64,000 bases of DNA from Romeriopsis sp046049545 (GCA_046049545.1 JBJORF010000001.1:1-64000); one strand, 5' to 3'; numbered from the stretch's first letter, positions 33,276 through 42,540 are shown. Made by a program: numbers and translations. Notes: a model not told the origin generated them from the letters alone.

Positions 33276-33777
33276 CCGATCGGGGCCATAGGTACAGCAA
33301 GCCCGAACCCAAAGTCAGCGCGACTGCTAACCAAAACAGCCCTGTACCTAATGCTGCAAATTGTTGGTCAAGGGGAGCGAGCAGCACCGCGATCGCGATA
33401 ATTTGCACCACGGTTTTGAGCTTGCCTGCCAAGGCCGCACCGGGAACCGTCGCGCCGCTGACGCGCCAACCCGCAATTGTCAATTCCCGCGCCAGAATTA
33501 AGAAAACCCCCCAAGCGGGCACACGGCCCCATTCAATCAAGGCCACCAGCGGCGCTAGCACTAACAACTTATCCACTAGCGGATCGAGGAACTTGCCAAG
33601 CTCCGTCACTTGATTCAGCCGTCGGGCCAAATAGCCATCAAGCCAATCGGTACAAGCCGCTAGCAGGAAAATCACCACCATCCACCAACGCGTGGTGGAA
33701 TCGGGAAAGCGCAGTCCGTAGAGCAGAAATGGCACCCCGAACAGCCGCGACACCGTAATCCAAGTGGGAAGATTCAT
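33259..33777 (-). CDS. pgsA: CDP-diacylglycerol–glycerol-3-phosphate 3-phosphatidyltransferase
   Basis: PgsA makes phosphatidylglycerophosphate, the precursor of phosphatidylglycerol, a lipid essential for photosystems. The 172-residue integral membrane protein has the CDP-alcohol phosphotransferase motif D-G-x2-A-R-x8-G-x3-D-x3-D in DGYLARRLNQVTELGKFLD and PLVDK, and starts MNLPTWITVSRLFGVP. The ATG at 33777 is preferred to a TTG one codon earlier. Its last codons overlap the 30-bp duplication. It ends 15 nt from the convergent beta-barrel gene. Confidence 0.94.
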   Translation of the reverse strand: MNLPTWITVSRLFGVPFLLYGLRFPDSTTRWWMVVIFLLAACTDWLDGYLARRLNQVTELGKFLDPLVDKLLVLAPLVALIEWGRVPAWGVFLILARELTIAGWRVSGATVPGAALAGKLKTVVQIIAIAVLLAPLDQQFAALGTGLFWLAVALTLGSGLLYLWPRSAQKRP

Positions 33778-33827
33778 CAAACGATCGCCAAACCAACAAT
33801 CCTGCCATTATCCCGTGGCACGGCCAT

Positions 33828-34637
33828 CTAGCAAGCGCCGTCTTTGTTGAACACAACCCACACCGTCTTGAAAATCAAGTAGAGGTCATAGCGCAGCGAC
33901 CAATCATCCTGATAGGACAAATCCAATTTGACAATGTCCTCAAAATCCTTCACCGCCGATCGGCCATTCACTTGCCAGACACCAGTAATACCAGGCTTCA
34001 CAGCTAACCGCTGCCAATGGTGCGGCTCGTACTTTGCCACTTCATCCAAACTCGGGGGACGGGTTCCCACCAAGCTCATATCGCCCACCAAAACGTTCCA
34101 AAACTGTGGAAACTCATCCAAGCTCGTGCGACGCAAAAATTTACCCACTTTGGTAATGCGGGGGTCATCGGCAATCTTGAAAATATGGCCCGCTGCTTCA
34201 TTTTGCAGTGACTGCTTCATGACATCCGCATTCGTCACCATCGACCGGAATTTCCAGATGCGGAAACGCTTACCAGCTACGCTACACCGTTCTTGAGAAT
34301 AGAGCACAGGCCCCGGATTATCCCACTGAATCGCCAGCGCGATCGGGACAAACAGTAATGCGGTCACACTCAGGCCAACGATTGCGCCGACGATATCCAA
34401 TAGTCGTTTGCCGAGACTTTGCACGGATGGATGAATCGTCTCCAGTAAGCGATCGGGAACCACCAGATGCGGTACGGCAGTCGATTCCGCCCGAACAGTT
34501 GCGTGCTCCGCAGCAGCATCAACACTGGGCGCTGGCAAACGTGTTGAGACCGATTTAGACGGGCTTGCCTTAGTCTGGCTCGGCGCATTCGGCAAGGAAG
34601 TGGACTGAGTGGGTGAAGTTAAGGTCACAGGCGACAT
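33828..34637 (-). CDS. Polyprenyl-phosphate sugar-1-phosphate transferase
   Basis: This 269-residue initiating glycosyltransferase (bacterial sugar transferase family, like the C-terminal domain of WbaP) loads the first sugar-phosphate onto undecaprenyl phosphate for exopolysaccharide synthesis. It has a Ser/Thr/Pro-rich N-terminus, one membrane segment (RLLDIVGAIVGLSVTALLFVPIALAI) and conserved blocks GPVLYSQERCSVAGKRF, IWKFRSMV, LRRTSLDEFPQFWNVL, GDMSLVGTRPP and KPGITGVWQVNGRS. No other polysaccharide genes adjoin. ATG 34637 is used. Confidence 0.92.
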   Translation of the reverse strand: MSPVTLTSPTQSTSLPNAPSQTKASPSKSVSTRLPAPSVDAAAEHATVRAESTAVPHLVVPDRLLETIHPSVQSLGKRLLDIVGAIVGLSVTALLFVPIALAIQWDNPGPVLYSQERCSVAGKRFRIWKFRSMVTNADVMKQSLQNEAAGHIFKIADDPRITKVGKFLRRTSLDEFPQFWNVLVGDMSLVGTRPPSLDEVAKYEPHHWQRLAVKPGITGVWQVNGRSAVKDFEDIVKLDLSYQDDWSLRYDLYLIFKTVWVVFNKDGAC

Positions 34638-34806
34638 AGGAAATCTGAGTTTAAGCAATCTATATCGCTAATATAGGCAGGCCAATTCAGGGGCAGCCAC
34701 GAAAACACAGGGGTTTTGTCTAATCTTTGAAGAACCTAACCGTTTTGTGAAGGAGAGATATGTCGTAGCGGCGGTCGGATTAACCCAGCTTTGGCAAACC
34801 ACTGAC

Positions 34807-35700
34807 TCATAAGTCATCGATCGCTAACTGGTAAGCATCATAATCTGGAACATCGGTTAGCAGCGTCGGCGCGATCGCCCCCGAAGTCGCTTCTATTGCC
34901 GCTGCCCAACCCGATGTGGCGGGCCGCAAACCCAGGCGCGGGAGGATTTCGCTTAACTGCGTAATCGGCATCGCGGACAATACATCCCCCTGGCTCGAGG
35001 CCGCTACGGATGCAGCGAACGGCGGGGCGGGTACGGACAGCACCGACACTGCACTTAGCTCACTGGCCACACTTAGCTCACTGGCCACACTTAGCTCACT
35101 GGCCGCACTTTGCGCGATTGGCGGCGACAACCTCAACTGCTGAATTTCCTGAAGCAATTGCTGGAATAGTGTCGCCACGATTGATTCACTTTGTTGGCTC
35201 AGATCATCCAGTTTCGCCAGCCGCTGGGTGAGGGCTTGTTCATAGGCCGCGATGTCATAATCCACCGTGCGTAGGGTTAACTGTATTGTCCGATCTACAT
35301 CCTGCAACATCCCATTTGCCCGCGTTTGAAACAGCTCCAATTGCTCAACCTGAGCAATTAACGGCTCCATGATCTGAGCCTGCTGCTGGGCGCGCTGGGC
35401 TGTCAATTGCGCCACCTCTTGCTGTAACGACTGACGTGTTTGCAGTAGCTGTTGAATATCCGTTTGGAGGAGGTCGGTGGCGATCGCCTGGGTCGCGTTG
35501 ATCGCTGGCGGTATGCCCACTGGCTGAGGCCAGAGGGCCAGGACATCCCGCAGGCGCTGTAGCAATTGACGTTGTTCTTGCCACTGGGCATAGCAGCGCC
35601 AAGGCGCAAAGCCAGCTGCCAATATTCGATCAATCGCTTGGCTGAGGGTTTGGATTAGGGCAGGCGAGGCGGCGTTTGGAGCGGCGTTTGGATCAGACAC
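34807..35700 (-). CDS. Hypothetical coiled-coil protein with Ser/Val/Glu repeats
   Basis: This ~297-residue soluble protein starts at a GTG (35700) or a TTG four codons upstream. Residues ~70–215 are helical coiled coil rich in Gln and Leu (QSLQQEVAQLTAQRAQQQAQ). A segment with VASELS repeated three times is encoded by an 18-bp tandem repeat, and the end is a conserved-looking acidic tail (DVPDYDAYQLAIDDL). Early residues FAPWRCYAQWQEQRQLLQRL look specific. The family is unknown to me; it resembles other cyanobacterial hypothetical coiled-coil proteins. Confidence 0.65.
   Translation of the reverse strand: MSDPNAAPNAASPALIQTLSQAIDRILAAGFAPWRCYAQWQEQRQLLQRLRDVLALWPQPVGIPPAINATQAIATDLLQTDIQQLLQTRQSLQQEVAQLTAQRAQQQAQIMEPLIAQVEQLELFQTRANGMLQDVDRTIQLTLRTVDYDIAAYEQALTQRLAKLDDLSQQSESIVATLFQQLLQEIQQLRLSPPIAQSAASELSVASELSVASELSAVSVLSVPAPPFAASVAASSQGDVLSAMPITQLSEILPRLGLRPATSGWAAAIEATSGAIAPTLLTDVPDYDAYQLAIDDL
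35055..35108. repeat. In-frame tandem repeat, 18 bp x 3
   Basis: The unit ttagctcactggccacac occurs three times (the third with one change) inside the coiled-coil gene and encodes the VASELS hexapeptides on the minus strand. Confidence 0.95.
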
Positions 35701-35844
35701 AACGGCAAGCAATGGCGGGGTTGACGTTTGTACTATAGCGAATTTTCGGGTCGCGGGGGGCTAGAACCGCCGCTGCATTCCCCCCTAAACAACCTACAAT
35801 GACACAGTATCCCGAAAACTGCCGGGGTAGATTGATCTGAGTGA

Positions 35845-36534
35845 ATGGATAAGCGCATGAATCTCCCCCAGGATGCGGTGCAGTCGGCCCCTTTTTTCCA
35901 AGGTTTACCCCCGGAAGCTGTCAGTCAAGCGACGGCCCATAGCGTTATGCGCAGCCATCCGGCCGGACAGGTGATTTTGCTCGAAAATGATTGGGGCAGT
36001 TCGGTCTACTTCATCCTCGAAGGCTGGGCCAAGATCCGCACCTACAATCTCGATGGGAAGGAAGTCACCTTAAATATTTTGGGTAAGGGCGAGATTTTCG
36101 GCGAAATGGCCCCGCTTGACGAAGTGCCCCGATCGACAGACGTAATCACCCTCGCGCCTACCGTGATCGCCAACATTCCCGCTCAGGACTTCGTGAATTT
36201 GCTGCACAGCGAACCGCAAGCCGGAATTCACTTGGCCCAATTGATGGCGCGGCGACTGCGCCAAGTAAATCGACGACTGCAACTGCGTGAATCCGATAGC
36301 ACTTCGCGGGTGGTGGATGTTTTGCTATTTCTCGCCGATGGTCAGGGGGTGCAACGGGCCGAAGGCATGGACATCCCGAATTTACCCCACCGCGAACTGA
36401 GCAGTCTCAGCGGCCTCGCTCGCGAAACGGTGACGCGGGTGCTGAGTAAACTGGAACGCAAGGCTTTAATCGTGCGCGATCGCGACATTCTCCGCATTCC
36501 CAATCCCAACGCCCTCGAAAAAGTATTGCTCTAG
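35845..36534 (+). CDS. Crp/Fnr family transcriptional regulator
   Basis: The 229-residue regulator has an N-terminal cyclic-nucleotide-binding fold (residues ~20–130; VILLENDWGSSVYFILEGWAKI, GEIFGEMAPLDEVPRSTDV), a long dimerisation helix (HLAQLMARRLRQVNRRLQL) and a C-terminal winged helix-turn-helix (ELSSLSGLARETVTRVLSKL). The cAMP-contact arginine/serine pair appears as PRST, so nucleotide binding is possible. Alternative ATGs at 35845 and 35857 differ by four residues. Its target genes are unknown. A small secreted protein gene follows after 8 nt. Confidence 0.92.
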   Translation: MDKRMNLPQDAVQSAPFFQGLPPEAVSQATAHSVMRSHPAGQVILLENDWGSSVYFILEGWAKIRTYNLDGKEVTLNILGKGEIFGEMAPLDEVPRSTDVITLAPTVIANIPAQDFVNLLHSEPQAGIHLAQLMARRLRQVNRRLQLRESDSTSRVVDVLLFLADGQGVQRAEGMDIPNLPHRELSSLSGLARETVTRVLSKLERKALIVRDRDILRIPNPNALEKVLL

Positions 36535-36542
36535 GAAGAACC

Positions 36543-36857
36543 ATGATTCGACGCATTGCCCTGATGAGTTTGGGATTACTGAGCTTCCAGATGTCTGCTG
36601 CGATCGCAGCGGAACCCACCCCCGCCGCCACACCGGACATTCCCGAAGAAGTGCTGCAAACGGAAGTAATTGTCAGCGCCCGATCGCCGATTGACAATCG
36701 CCCCCTAACTGCCACGGAATACGCTGAACTGCAACTGGAAACCGACCAAGCCCTCGCCCCACCCGGCAAGGTTTCACGGGATATTCGAGCCGTGGTGAAC
36801 TATCTCAAGTTCCGTAAATTCATTAAAAAGGTAATTCCTTTCATCCCGCTCAAGTAG
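36543..36857 (+). CDS. Small secreted hypothetical protein
   Basis: This 104-residue protein has a signal peptide (MIRRIALMSLGLLSFQMSAAIA, cleaved near AIA–AEP), then a Pro/Thr-rich segment, IIVSARSPID-like strand (TEVIVSARSPIDNRPLTATE) and a basic C-terminal helix (VVNYLKFRKFIKKVIPFIP). The pattern ARSPxDNxPLxxxEYAxL recalls a cyanobacteria-specific exported family of unknown role. It starts 8 nt after the Crp/Fnr gene, so both are probably on one transcript. Confidence 0.75.
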   Translation: MIRRIALMSLGLLSFQMSAAIAAEPTPAATPDIPEEVLQTEVIVSARSPIDNRPLTATEYAELQLETDQALAPPGKVSRDIRAVVNYLKFRKFIKKVIPFIPLK

Positions 36858-36875
36858 AAAGCAATCACCGACGGG

Positions 36876-37667
36876 CTAAATTCCCACAAACAGTTTGAGC
36901 AACAGACCACCCACGCCTAGCAAGGCCTGACCCACATTGCCGAGGCCGCCGCCCTTCGCCGCTGGATCGTTCACAGGCTTACGCATTTCCGCGACCATTT
37001 TCCGTGCAGACTCAAGGTTGACTTTATCGCCGTTGCGCTCATAGATTGCGATCGCCCGTTCGACATCCGCGATTGCGGCTTTGAGATTGCCGGATTGATA
37101 CAATGCCACACCGCGCCCGAGCCAGGCCGCAGCATAATCCGGCTGGCGATCGAGGGCCTGGGTGAAATTATTCACCGCTTGCTCATACTGCCGCTGCTGA
37201 CCATTCATCACCGCCAAGCGATAAAATTCATCCGCTGTGCCAACGGTCTTGGGCAAGCCGATCGCGGTTTGATAATAGGCATTATCCAGCTTCGCATCGG
37301 TCAAATCCGCACCGACCAAGTAAGCATCGCGCAGATCGACCCCGCTGAGGTTCGCGCCCCGCAGGTTAGCACCCGCCAGATTCGCACCCGATAACCCCGC
37401 ACCGACCAGATTCGCGCCCGCCAGATTCGCGCCCGTGAGATCGGCTTGGCTGAGGTTAGCCCCGACTAAATTCGCACTGCGGAGATCGGCACCGGGGAGT
37501 TTGGCCAGCACCAGTCCCGCACCGGAGAGATTACAGCTTGCACATTGCTTGGTGGCCAGAAGTTGTTGCGTCGGACTGGACTGTGCGATCGCCCCCGTGG
37601 CTAAACCCATAACCAACGGCACTGCCGCGAGACTCGATTGAAGCGCCATCAGTTTTCGGTTGGGCAT
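36876..37667 (-). CDS. Exported pentapeptide-repeat and TPR protein
   Basis: This 263-residue protein has a signal peptide (MALQSSLAAVPLVMGLATGAIA), a Cys pair (KQCASCNLSG), about 14 pentapeptide repeats A(N/D)LxG (residues ~50–120) forming a right-handed beta-helix, two TPR-like helices (EQAVNNFTQALDRQPDYAAA, AIADVERAIAIYERNGDKVN), and a hydrophobic C-terminus. Repeats of this kind are common in cyanobacteria and often lumenal. Function unknown. The start at 37667 precedes the signal; an internal Met at 37649 is possible. Confidence 0.85.
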   Translation of the reverse strand: MPNRKLMALQSSLAAVPLVMGLATGAIAQSSPTQQLLATKQCASCNLSGAGLVLAKLPGADLRSANLVGANLSQADLTGANLAGANLVGAGLSGANLAGANLRGANLSGVDLRDAYLVGADLTDAKLDNAYYQTAIGLPKTVGTADEFYRLAVMNGQQRQYEQAVNNFTQALDRQPDYAAAWLGRGVALYQSGNLKAAIADVERAIAIYERNGDKVNLESARKMVAEMRKPVNDPAAKGGGLGNVGQALLGVGGLLLKLFVGI

Positions 37668-37735
37668 CGGTAAATACAGTAGAGTGAAGGTGAGCCGATC
37701 GCTCCCCATGGTACTTGACGAAAGGCGACTTGACG

Positions 37736-38071
37736 ATGCCAAAGAAGCAAAAGTTTCCCCACCTGCTCAATTCCAAATGGACGGCCCGCGAGGCGACGTT
37801 TGGCTGGCGGCATTTTCAGGTGATGAATCGCAAAAATGAAGGAGCTTGGGTGTTTGCGGAGCTGATGTCGTCCTGTGACCCGACGGTGAAGTTTTGGATT
37901 AATGCCCAGACATTGAAGGATCGTCGCCGCTGGTTGGCGGGATGGAAGACGCTGGAAGAGATTGAAGTAATGGATGCGAAGGAAGCGGCGAAGGTTCAAG
38001 CCCTGGCTCAGGCCCAGGAAACTCCAAAAGCCCAAGCTGCCACTGAGGTGCAAGCGTTAGCTTCCGGGTAG
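37736..38071 (+). CDS. TIGR02450 family Trp-rich protein
   Basis: This is a 111-residue member of the small Trp-rich family TIGR02450: LLNSKWTAREATFGWRHFQV, NRKNEGAWVFAELMSSCDP and WINAQTLKDRRRWLAGW. Members are usually ~70 residues; here an Ala/Gln-rich tail (EAAKVQALAQAQETPKAQAA) adds ~40. No role is known. Its 3' end overlaps the convergent Uma2 gene by 15 nt. Confidence 0.88.
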   Translation: MPKKQKFPHLLNSKWTAREATFGWRHFQVMNRKNEGAWVFAELMSSCDPTVKFWINAQTLKDRRRWLAGWKTLEEIEVMDAKEAAKVQALAQAQETPKAQAATEVQALASG

Positions 38072-38821
38072 ATTATCGGGATCGAGGCCCAGCGATCGGA
38101 GATAAGCGGCCAGTCGTTCTTTTTCCTGGCGTTCGAGTTCGCCTTCGGTTAGCTGCCAGTTGCCTTGGGCATCACACCAACGCAGCCAAGGCTGGGGCAG
38201 GTTACGGAAGCTGCCTGACCAGAGGCCCAAGCCGAGGTTGATTTCGGGTATCCAGATGCGGGGATTGGTGGGCGCGATCGCTTGTTCTTGATAAGCCCCG
38301 TTCACCAGTCGCAGATAGCGCAAAACCCCCGATTTTTCGTCGAAAATCACATAGTTGGGGATTTGCAGGATTTGTTCGTAGACGGTGAATTTGCTGGGGG
38401 GTTTGCCGGGTTTGGTCGCAGTGGGTTTGGTCGCAAAGGGCCCGAGATCTTCGGATTCAGTGCCGGGGGAGAGGAATTCGATCGCCAATACAGGTGGCAC
38501 TTGCTCGTCCCAGATGACGTAGCTCGATCGAGAGCTTTCACCGCGATAAAGCCGTGACACCCCAACGACTAGAAACCAGTCAGGGCGCTTGTACCAGCCT
38601 GTGTGGTCAGGGTCGTAGTAAAGGTTTAGATCGAAGGCGGAGAAGATTTCGCTGGAGGCATAGTTTTCCAGGCGGAGCGTTTCGGCAAGTAGTTGTGGCT
38701 GTAGGCCATGAAATTCGTCGGGCAAACCAGGCTCCAAAGGATCATCGGACGGCAAATCGTGCATCGTGGGTAGTGCCGTTGCGCCTGAGAGGGTGGTTGC
38801 GTTTAACCAGGGTGGAGACAT
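38057..38821 (-). CDS. Uma2 family endonuclease-like protein
   Basis: This 254-residue Uma2 protein is of the type with a C-terminal acidic helix. Core features: SEIFSAFDLNLYYDPDHTGW, KRPDWFLVVGVSR, SSYVIWDEQVPPVLAIEFLS and YEQILQIPNYVIFDEKSG. The C-terminus (EGELERQEKERLAAYLRSLG) is a charged helix common in this subgroup. It is related to the Uma2 gene ~150 bp upstream on the same strand, and the two may be an old tandem duplication. ATG 38821 is used. Confidence 0.87.
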   Translation of the reverse strand: MSPPWLNATTLSGATALPTMHDLPSDDPLEPGLPDEFHGLQPQLLAETLRLENYASSEIFSAFDLNLYYDPDHTGWYKRPDWFLVVGVSRLYRGESSRSSYVIWDEQVPPVLAIEFLSPGTESEDLGPFATKPTATKPGKPPSKFTVYEQILQIPNYVIFDEKSGVLRYLRLVNGAYQEQAIAPTNPRIWIPEINLGLGLWSGSFRNLPQPWLRWCDAQGNWQLTEGELERQEKERLAAYLRSLGLDPDNLPGS

Positions 38822-38969
38822 CAATTCATCCTCCTGTGTTGATGCGATCGATTTTAGCAGGTGGTTATCGATGTCCCAGACTGAGCCATCAACATTGAAT
38901 TCATATGAGTGAAGATCCGATCGAGTTCACCGATTGCTTCCCGTTGATGTGACACGTGTGACGAGTCCA

Positions 38970-39692
38970 CTAAAGCTGATCGGGATCAATTCCCTGAGCG
39001 CGCAATCGATCGCGTAACGCCTGCAATTGGGCTTCAACTGCATCCGCCCGTTGGGACTCCTGATCGGCCCGTTGACGCTGTTGCAGCGCTTCTTCCTGTG
39101 GTGTCGGATACCGCTGCCCCTGCGCGTCATACCAAAATAGCCATTCTCGCTCAATCCCCTGATATACCTGGCGCTCCTTGCCTAATCCCAACCCCAACTC
39201 CGGCAGCCAAAGTGGATTACCCACCACTGGCAGATACTTTCCTTGAATGAGCTTATAAACCTCTAACGTTGGCTTAAGGCGGCGACGCGGATTGTAAATC
39301 ACATAGTACAGAACGCCTAACCGTTCATAAAGATCTTTTTTTGTGCTGTACTCACCTCGATACTTTTTTGACACCACCTCTAAGGTCAACTGGGGCAGAA
39401 TCCCTTGCTCTTCCCAAAGCACATAGCTCAATCGCAAATCTTCACTCTTAACCCGTGCCACACCCACACTCAAAAAAGCATCGGGCACGATCGGGGGTTC
39501 ATCGGGATTGTAGTAAACCCCCATGTCAATGCCGAAAAACCAATCCGATCGCAACGCCCAAATCTGCGCCAAAATCAGCTTCAATAGCGTCGGTGCAAGC
39601 TCTTGTAATTCATTATCCACGGGCGTATCGTCTGAATCAGGGAGTTCCTCAGCCGTAGGCAGCCAATGCAGCGGTTCGACATATTTCAGCAT
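38970..39692 (-). CDS. Uma2 family endonuclease-like protein
   Basis: The 240-residue protein shares its layout with its neighbour: LRSDWFFGIDMGVYYNPDEP, VPDAFLSVGVAR, LSYVLWEEQGILPQLTLEVV and LGVLYYVIYNP, and ends with a charged coiled helix (QRQRADQESQRADAVEAQLQ). ATG 39692 has a strong Shine–Dalgarno (GGGGGAGG five nt upstream). The frame is open further upstream over the end of glcD, but without family similarity. Confidence 0.87.
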   Translation of the reverse strand: MLKYVEPLHWLPTAEELPDSDDTPVDNELQELAPTLLKLILAQIWALRSDWFFGIDMGVYYNPDEPPIVPDAFLSVGVARVKSEDLRLSYVLWEEQGILPQLTLEVVSKKYRGEYSTKKDLYERLGVLYYVIYNPRRRLKPTLEVYKLIQGKYLPVVGNPLWLPELGLGLGKERQVYQGIEREWLFWYDAQGQRYPTPQEEALQQRQRADQESQRADAVEAQLQALRDRLRAQGIDPDQL

Positions 39693-39753
39693 AATGACCT
39701 CCCCCTGGGTTTGCGCCGCTTCGATCATAGCAAACTGACCCGATGTCCCACGA

Positions 39754-41271
39754 TTAGAACCGATCGACCCCCGGTGGAAACTCCTTCGCGGCCATTCCCA
39801 TTGCCCCCTCCCCGCAGGTCTTCGGCGTGGGAAAAATCTTCGTCGGATTGGCAATGCCCTGGGGATCGAAGGCCCGCTTCACCCACTGCATCGTCTCCAT
39901 ATCCGCTTCAGTGAACATTTCTGGCATGTAGCAGCGCTTCTCCGCGCCAATGCCATGCTCACCGGAGAGGCTGCCGCCCACCTGCACACAGAGCTTCAGA
40001 ATCTCGCCGCCGAGTTCTTCCACTTTCTCCAGTTCCCCCGGTACGCCGTTATCGTACAGAATCAACGGATGCAAATTCCCGTCGCCTGCATGGAAAACAT
40101 TCGCGACGTTGTAGCCATGCTTTTCACCTAAGGCCGCGATTTCGCGCAATACATACTGCAACTGCGTGCGCGGAATCACGCCGTCCTGCACGTAATAGTC
40201 GGGACTCATCTTGCCCATCGCCGCAAACGCCGCCTTCCGGCCCTTCCAAAGCGTCGCCCGATCGTCGGGGTCAGTCGCGATCGTCACATTCCGCGCGCCC
40301 TGCTGTTTGCAGATTTCGACCACGCGCTGGGCATTGACCGTGGCTTCGAGTTCGAGGCCATCGACTTCCACGAGCAAAATCGCGGCGGCATCGCGGGGAT
40401 AGCAATTGGTTTTGACGACATCTTCGACGGCGTTGATGCTCATGTTGTCCATCATTTCCATCCCACCAGGAATAATCCCCGCCGCAATAATTGCCGATAC
40501 CGCTGCTCCGGCGGCTTCCACGTCGGTAAAATCCGCCAGCAAGACCTGCACCGATTCCGGCGCTTTCAGAATCCGTAGCCGAATCTCCGTCGCGATGCCC
40601 AGCATCCCTTCCGAACCGACAAATACGCCGGTTAAGTCGTAACCGGGCATCTCGGGGAATCGACCACCCAGTTCCACGATGTCGCCCGTCGGCGTGACCA
40701 CTGTCAAACCCAATACATGATTGCTGGTAACGCCATATTTCAAGCAATGCACACCGCCGGAATTTTCCGCGACGTTGCCGCCGATCGAGCAAATAATCTG
40801 GCTGGAAGGATCGGGCGCGTAGTAAAAGCCCTCGCCGCCGACGGCCTGGGTCACCCAGTTGTTGATCACCCCCGGCTGCACCAGAACTTGCTGATTGTCG
40901 TAATCGATGTCGAGGATTTGCCGCATCACGGAAGTGGTGATCAAGACACATTCGGAAATCGGCAATGCGCCGCCCGACAATCCGGTACCCGATCCGCGCG
41001 GCACAAACGGCACATTGAATTGGGCGCAAACCTTCACCGCCGCCGCCACATCCGCCGTCGATCGGGGCAACACCACCAAAGCCGGACGTTCTCGGTAGCT
41101 CGTCAGGCCATCACATTCATAGACAAGTAATTCTTCCTTGCGCTGCACCACCGATTTTTCGCCGAGGACAGCCACCATCGCCGCCGCGATCGCCGCCCAA
41201 TCACGTTGAGGCCAGTCCGGTTGGGGCCAGTCGCGCTGAGTCGAGGATGAAATTGGCGCAGCAGTAACCAT
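39754..41271 (-). CDS. glcD: Glycolate oxidase/dehydrogenase subunit GlcD (FAD-linked)
   Basis: This 505-residue FAD-binding oxidoreductase has the PCMH-type FAD domain (RPALVVLPRSTADVAAAVKV, FVPRGSGTGLSGGALP, GVINNWVTQAVGGEGFYYAP, IGGNVAENSGGVHCLKYG) and the GlcD C-terminal cap (HAGDGNLHPLILYD, LSGEHGIGAEKRCYMPEMF). It oxidises glycolate (or D-lactate) to the keto acid in photorespiration. Cyanobacteria with GlcD often keep it apart from glcE and glcF, as here. Substrate choice between glycolate and D-lactate is not fixed by sequence. ATG 41271 is preferred to a TTG five codons earlier. Confidence 0.92.
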   Translation of the reverse strand: MVTAAPISSSTQRDWPQPDWPQRDWAAIAAAMVAVLGEKSVVQRKEELLVYECDGLTSYRERPALVVLPRSTADVAAAVKVCAQFNVPFVPRGSGTGLSGGALPISECVLITTSVMRQILDIDYDNQQVLVQPGVINNWVTQAVGGEGFYYAPDPSSQIICSIGGNVAENSGGVHCLKYGVTSNHVLGLTVVTPTGDIVELGGRFPEMPGYDLTGVFVGSEGMLGIATEIRLRILKAPESVQVLLADFTDVEAAGAAVSAIIAAGIIPGGMEMMDNMSINAVEDVVKTNCYPRDAAAILLVEVDGLELEATVNAQRVVEICKQQGARNVTIATDPDDRATLWKGRKAAFAAMGKMSPDYYVQDGVIPRTQLQYVLREIAALGEKHGYNVANVFHAGDGNLHPLILYDNGVPGELEKVEELGGEILKLCVQVGGSLSGEHGIGAEKRCYMPEMFTEADMETMQWVKRAFDPQGIANPTKIFPTPKTCGEGAMGMAAKEFPPGVDRF

Positions 41272-41310
41272 AGGATTCAGACTCAATAAAGCTTCTACAC
41301 TCTAATAATT

Positions 41311-42540
41311 ATGAACGACGGAGGCTTGAGAGTGCATCAGTTAAACCCAGATCAGTTAAACCCAGACCACTTCAAACAGCATTGGCGGCTCGACCCCAAT
41401 ATCGCCTTTCTCAACCATGGGGCCTTTGGGGCTTGCCCGATTCCGGTCTTGGCCGCGCAGCAGGAATTGCGCGATCGGCTCGAAAGTCAACCGCTACAAT
41501 TCCTCGCCCGCGAAATCGAAGATCGCTTAGACATCGCCCGTACCGCTTTAGCCCAATTCCTCAACGCCGATCCAAACCATCTCGCATTTATCCCTAATGC
41601 CACAACGGGCATCAATGCCGTACTGCGATCGCTGATCTTCCAGCCGGGCGATGAGGTCGTCACGACCAACCAGGAATACAACGCCTGCCGCAATGCCTTG
41701 GATTTTGTCGCCGAACGATCGGGCATCAACGTCCGCATCGCCCAGATTCCCTACCCGATCGCTGACCCCGCCGAAATTACCAACGCCGTTCTCAACGCGA
41801 TCACCCCCCGCACAAAACTCGTTCTGCTCGATCATGTCGTGAGTCAGACCGCCTATGTGATGCCGATTCCCGCGATCGCCACCGCTCTCAAAGCCCAAGG
41901 CATTGATACCTTGATCGATGGGGCCCACGCACCGGGGATGCTGCCGCTGCATTTGGACGATTGGGATGTGACCTACTACGCCGGGAACTGCCACAAGTGG
42001 CTCTCCTCGCCAAAGGGTGCGGCCTTTCTCTACGTCCATCCCGATCGCCAAGACCAGATTCATCCCACCACGATCAGCCATGGCCGCAATGATCCGCGCA
42101 CGGGCCGATCGCGCTTTCATCTAGAATTTGATTGGACCGGCACTTGGGATCCGACGGCCTATCTGAGCGTCCCAACGGCGATCGACTTTATGGGTTCGCT
42201 GCTACCCGGCGGCTGGACAGAACTGATGGCCCACAATCGCAGTCAAATCCTTGCCATGCGCCAGATGCTCACGCAAACATTGGACTTGCCGATCGCCTGT
42301 CCCGATAGCATGGTTGGCAGTATGGTCACCTTGCCGATCGCGGCGCAGCGTTTACCCGTTGCCTCCGCCGCCGAACTCATTAGCAAACTCTGGAACGACT
42401 ATCAGATCGAACTGCTCGCCACGCCGTTCCCTGACAGCTCCCAATATCTCCTGCGCCTTTCGTCACAAATCTATAACCAACCCGCCGAGTTTGAGCGACT
42501 CGCCGAGGTGCTACAAAACCTCTATCAATTCGTGAATTGA
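41311..42540 (+). CDS. PLP-dependent class V aminotransferase-fold enzyme
   Basis: This 409-residue enzyme belongs to the isopenicillin-N epimerase/cysteine desulfurase-like branch. Landmarks are FLNHGAFGACPIPV at the N-terminus, FIPNATTGINAVL, TLIDGAHAPGMLPL (Asp that pairs with the PLP ring) and YAGNCHKWLSSPKG with the Schiff-base Lys. In other bacteria such proteins act on cysteine derivatives or hercynylcysteine sulfoxide; the substrate here is unknown. The N-terminus has a duplicated QLNPD encoded by a 15-bp tandem repeat (41338–41367). Divergent from glcD, with 39 nt between. Confidence 0.88.
   Translation: MNDGGLRVHQLNPDQLNPDHFKQHWRLDPNIAFLNHGAFGACPIPVLAAQQELRDRLESQPLQFLAREIEDRLDIARTALAQFLNADPNHLAFIPNATTGINAVLRSLIFQPGDEVVTTNQEYNACRNALDFVAERSGINVRIAQIPYPIADPAEITNAVLNAITPRTKLVLLDHVVSQTAYVMPIPAIATALKAQGIDTLIDGAHAPGMLPLHLDDWDVTYYAGNCHKWLSSPKGAAFLYVHPDRQDQIHPTTISHGRNDPRTGRSRFHLEFDWTGTWDPTAYLSVPTAIDFMGSLLPGGWTELMAHNRSQILAMRQMLTQTLDLPIACPDSMVGSMVTLPIAAQRLPVASAAELISKLWNDYQIELLATPFPDSSQYLLRLSSQIYNQPAEFERLAEVLQNLYQFVN

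Noticed and set aside
40271..41029. 252-codon frame inside glcD in another phase
   Set aside because: Cys/Arg-rich shadow translation of a clearly coding gene.
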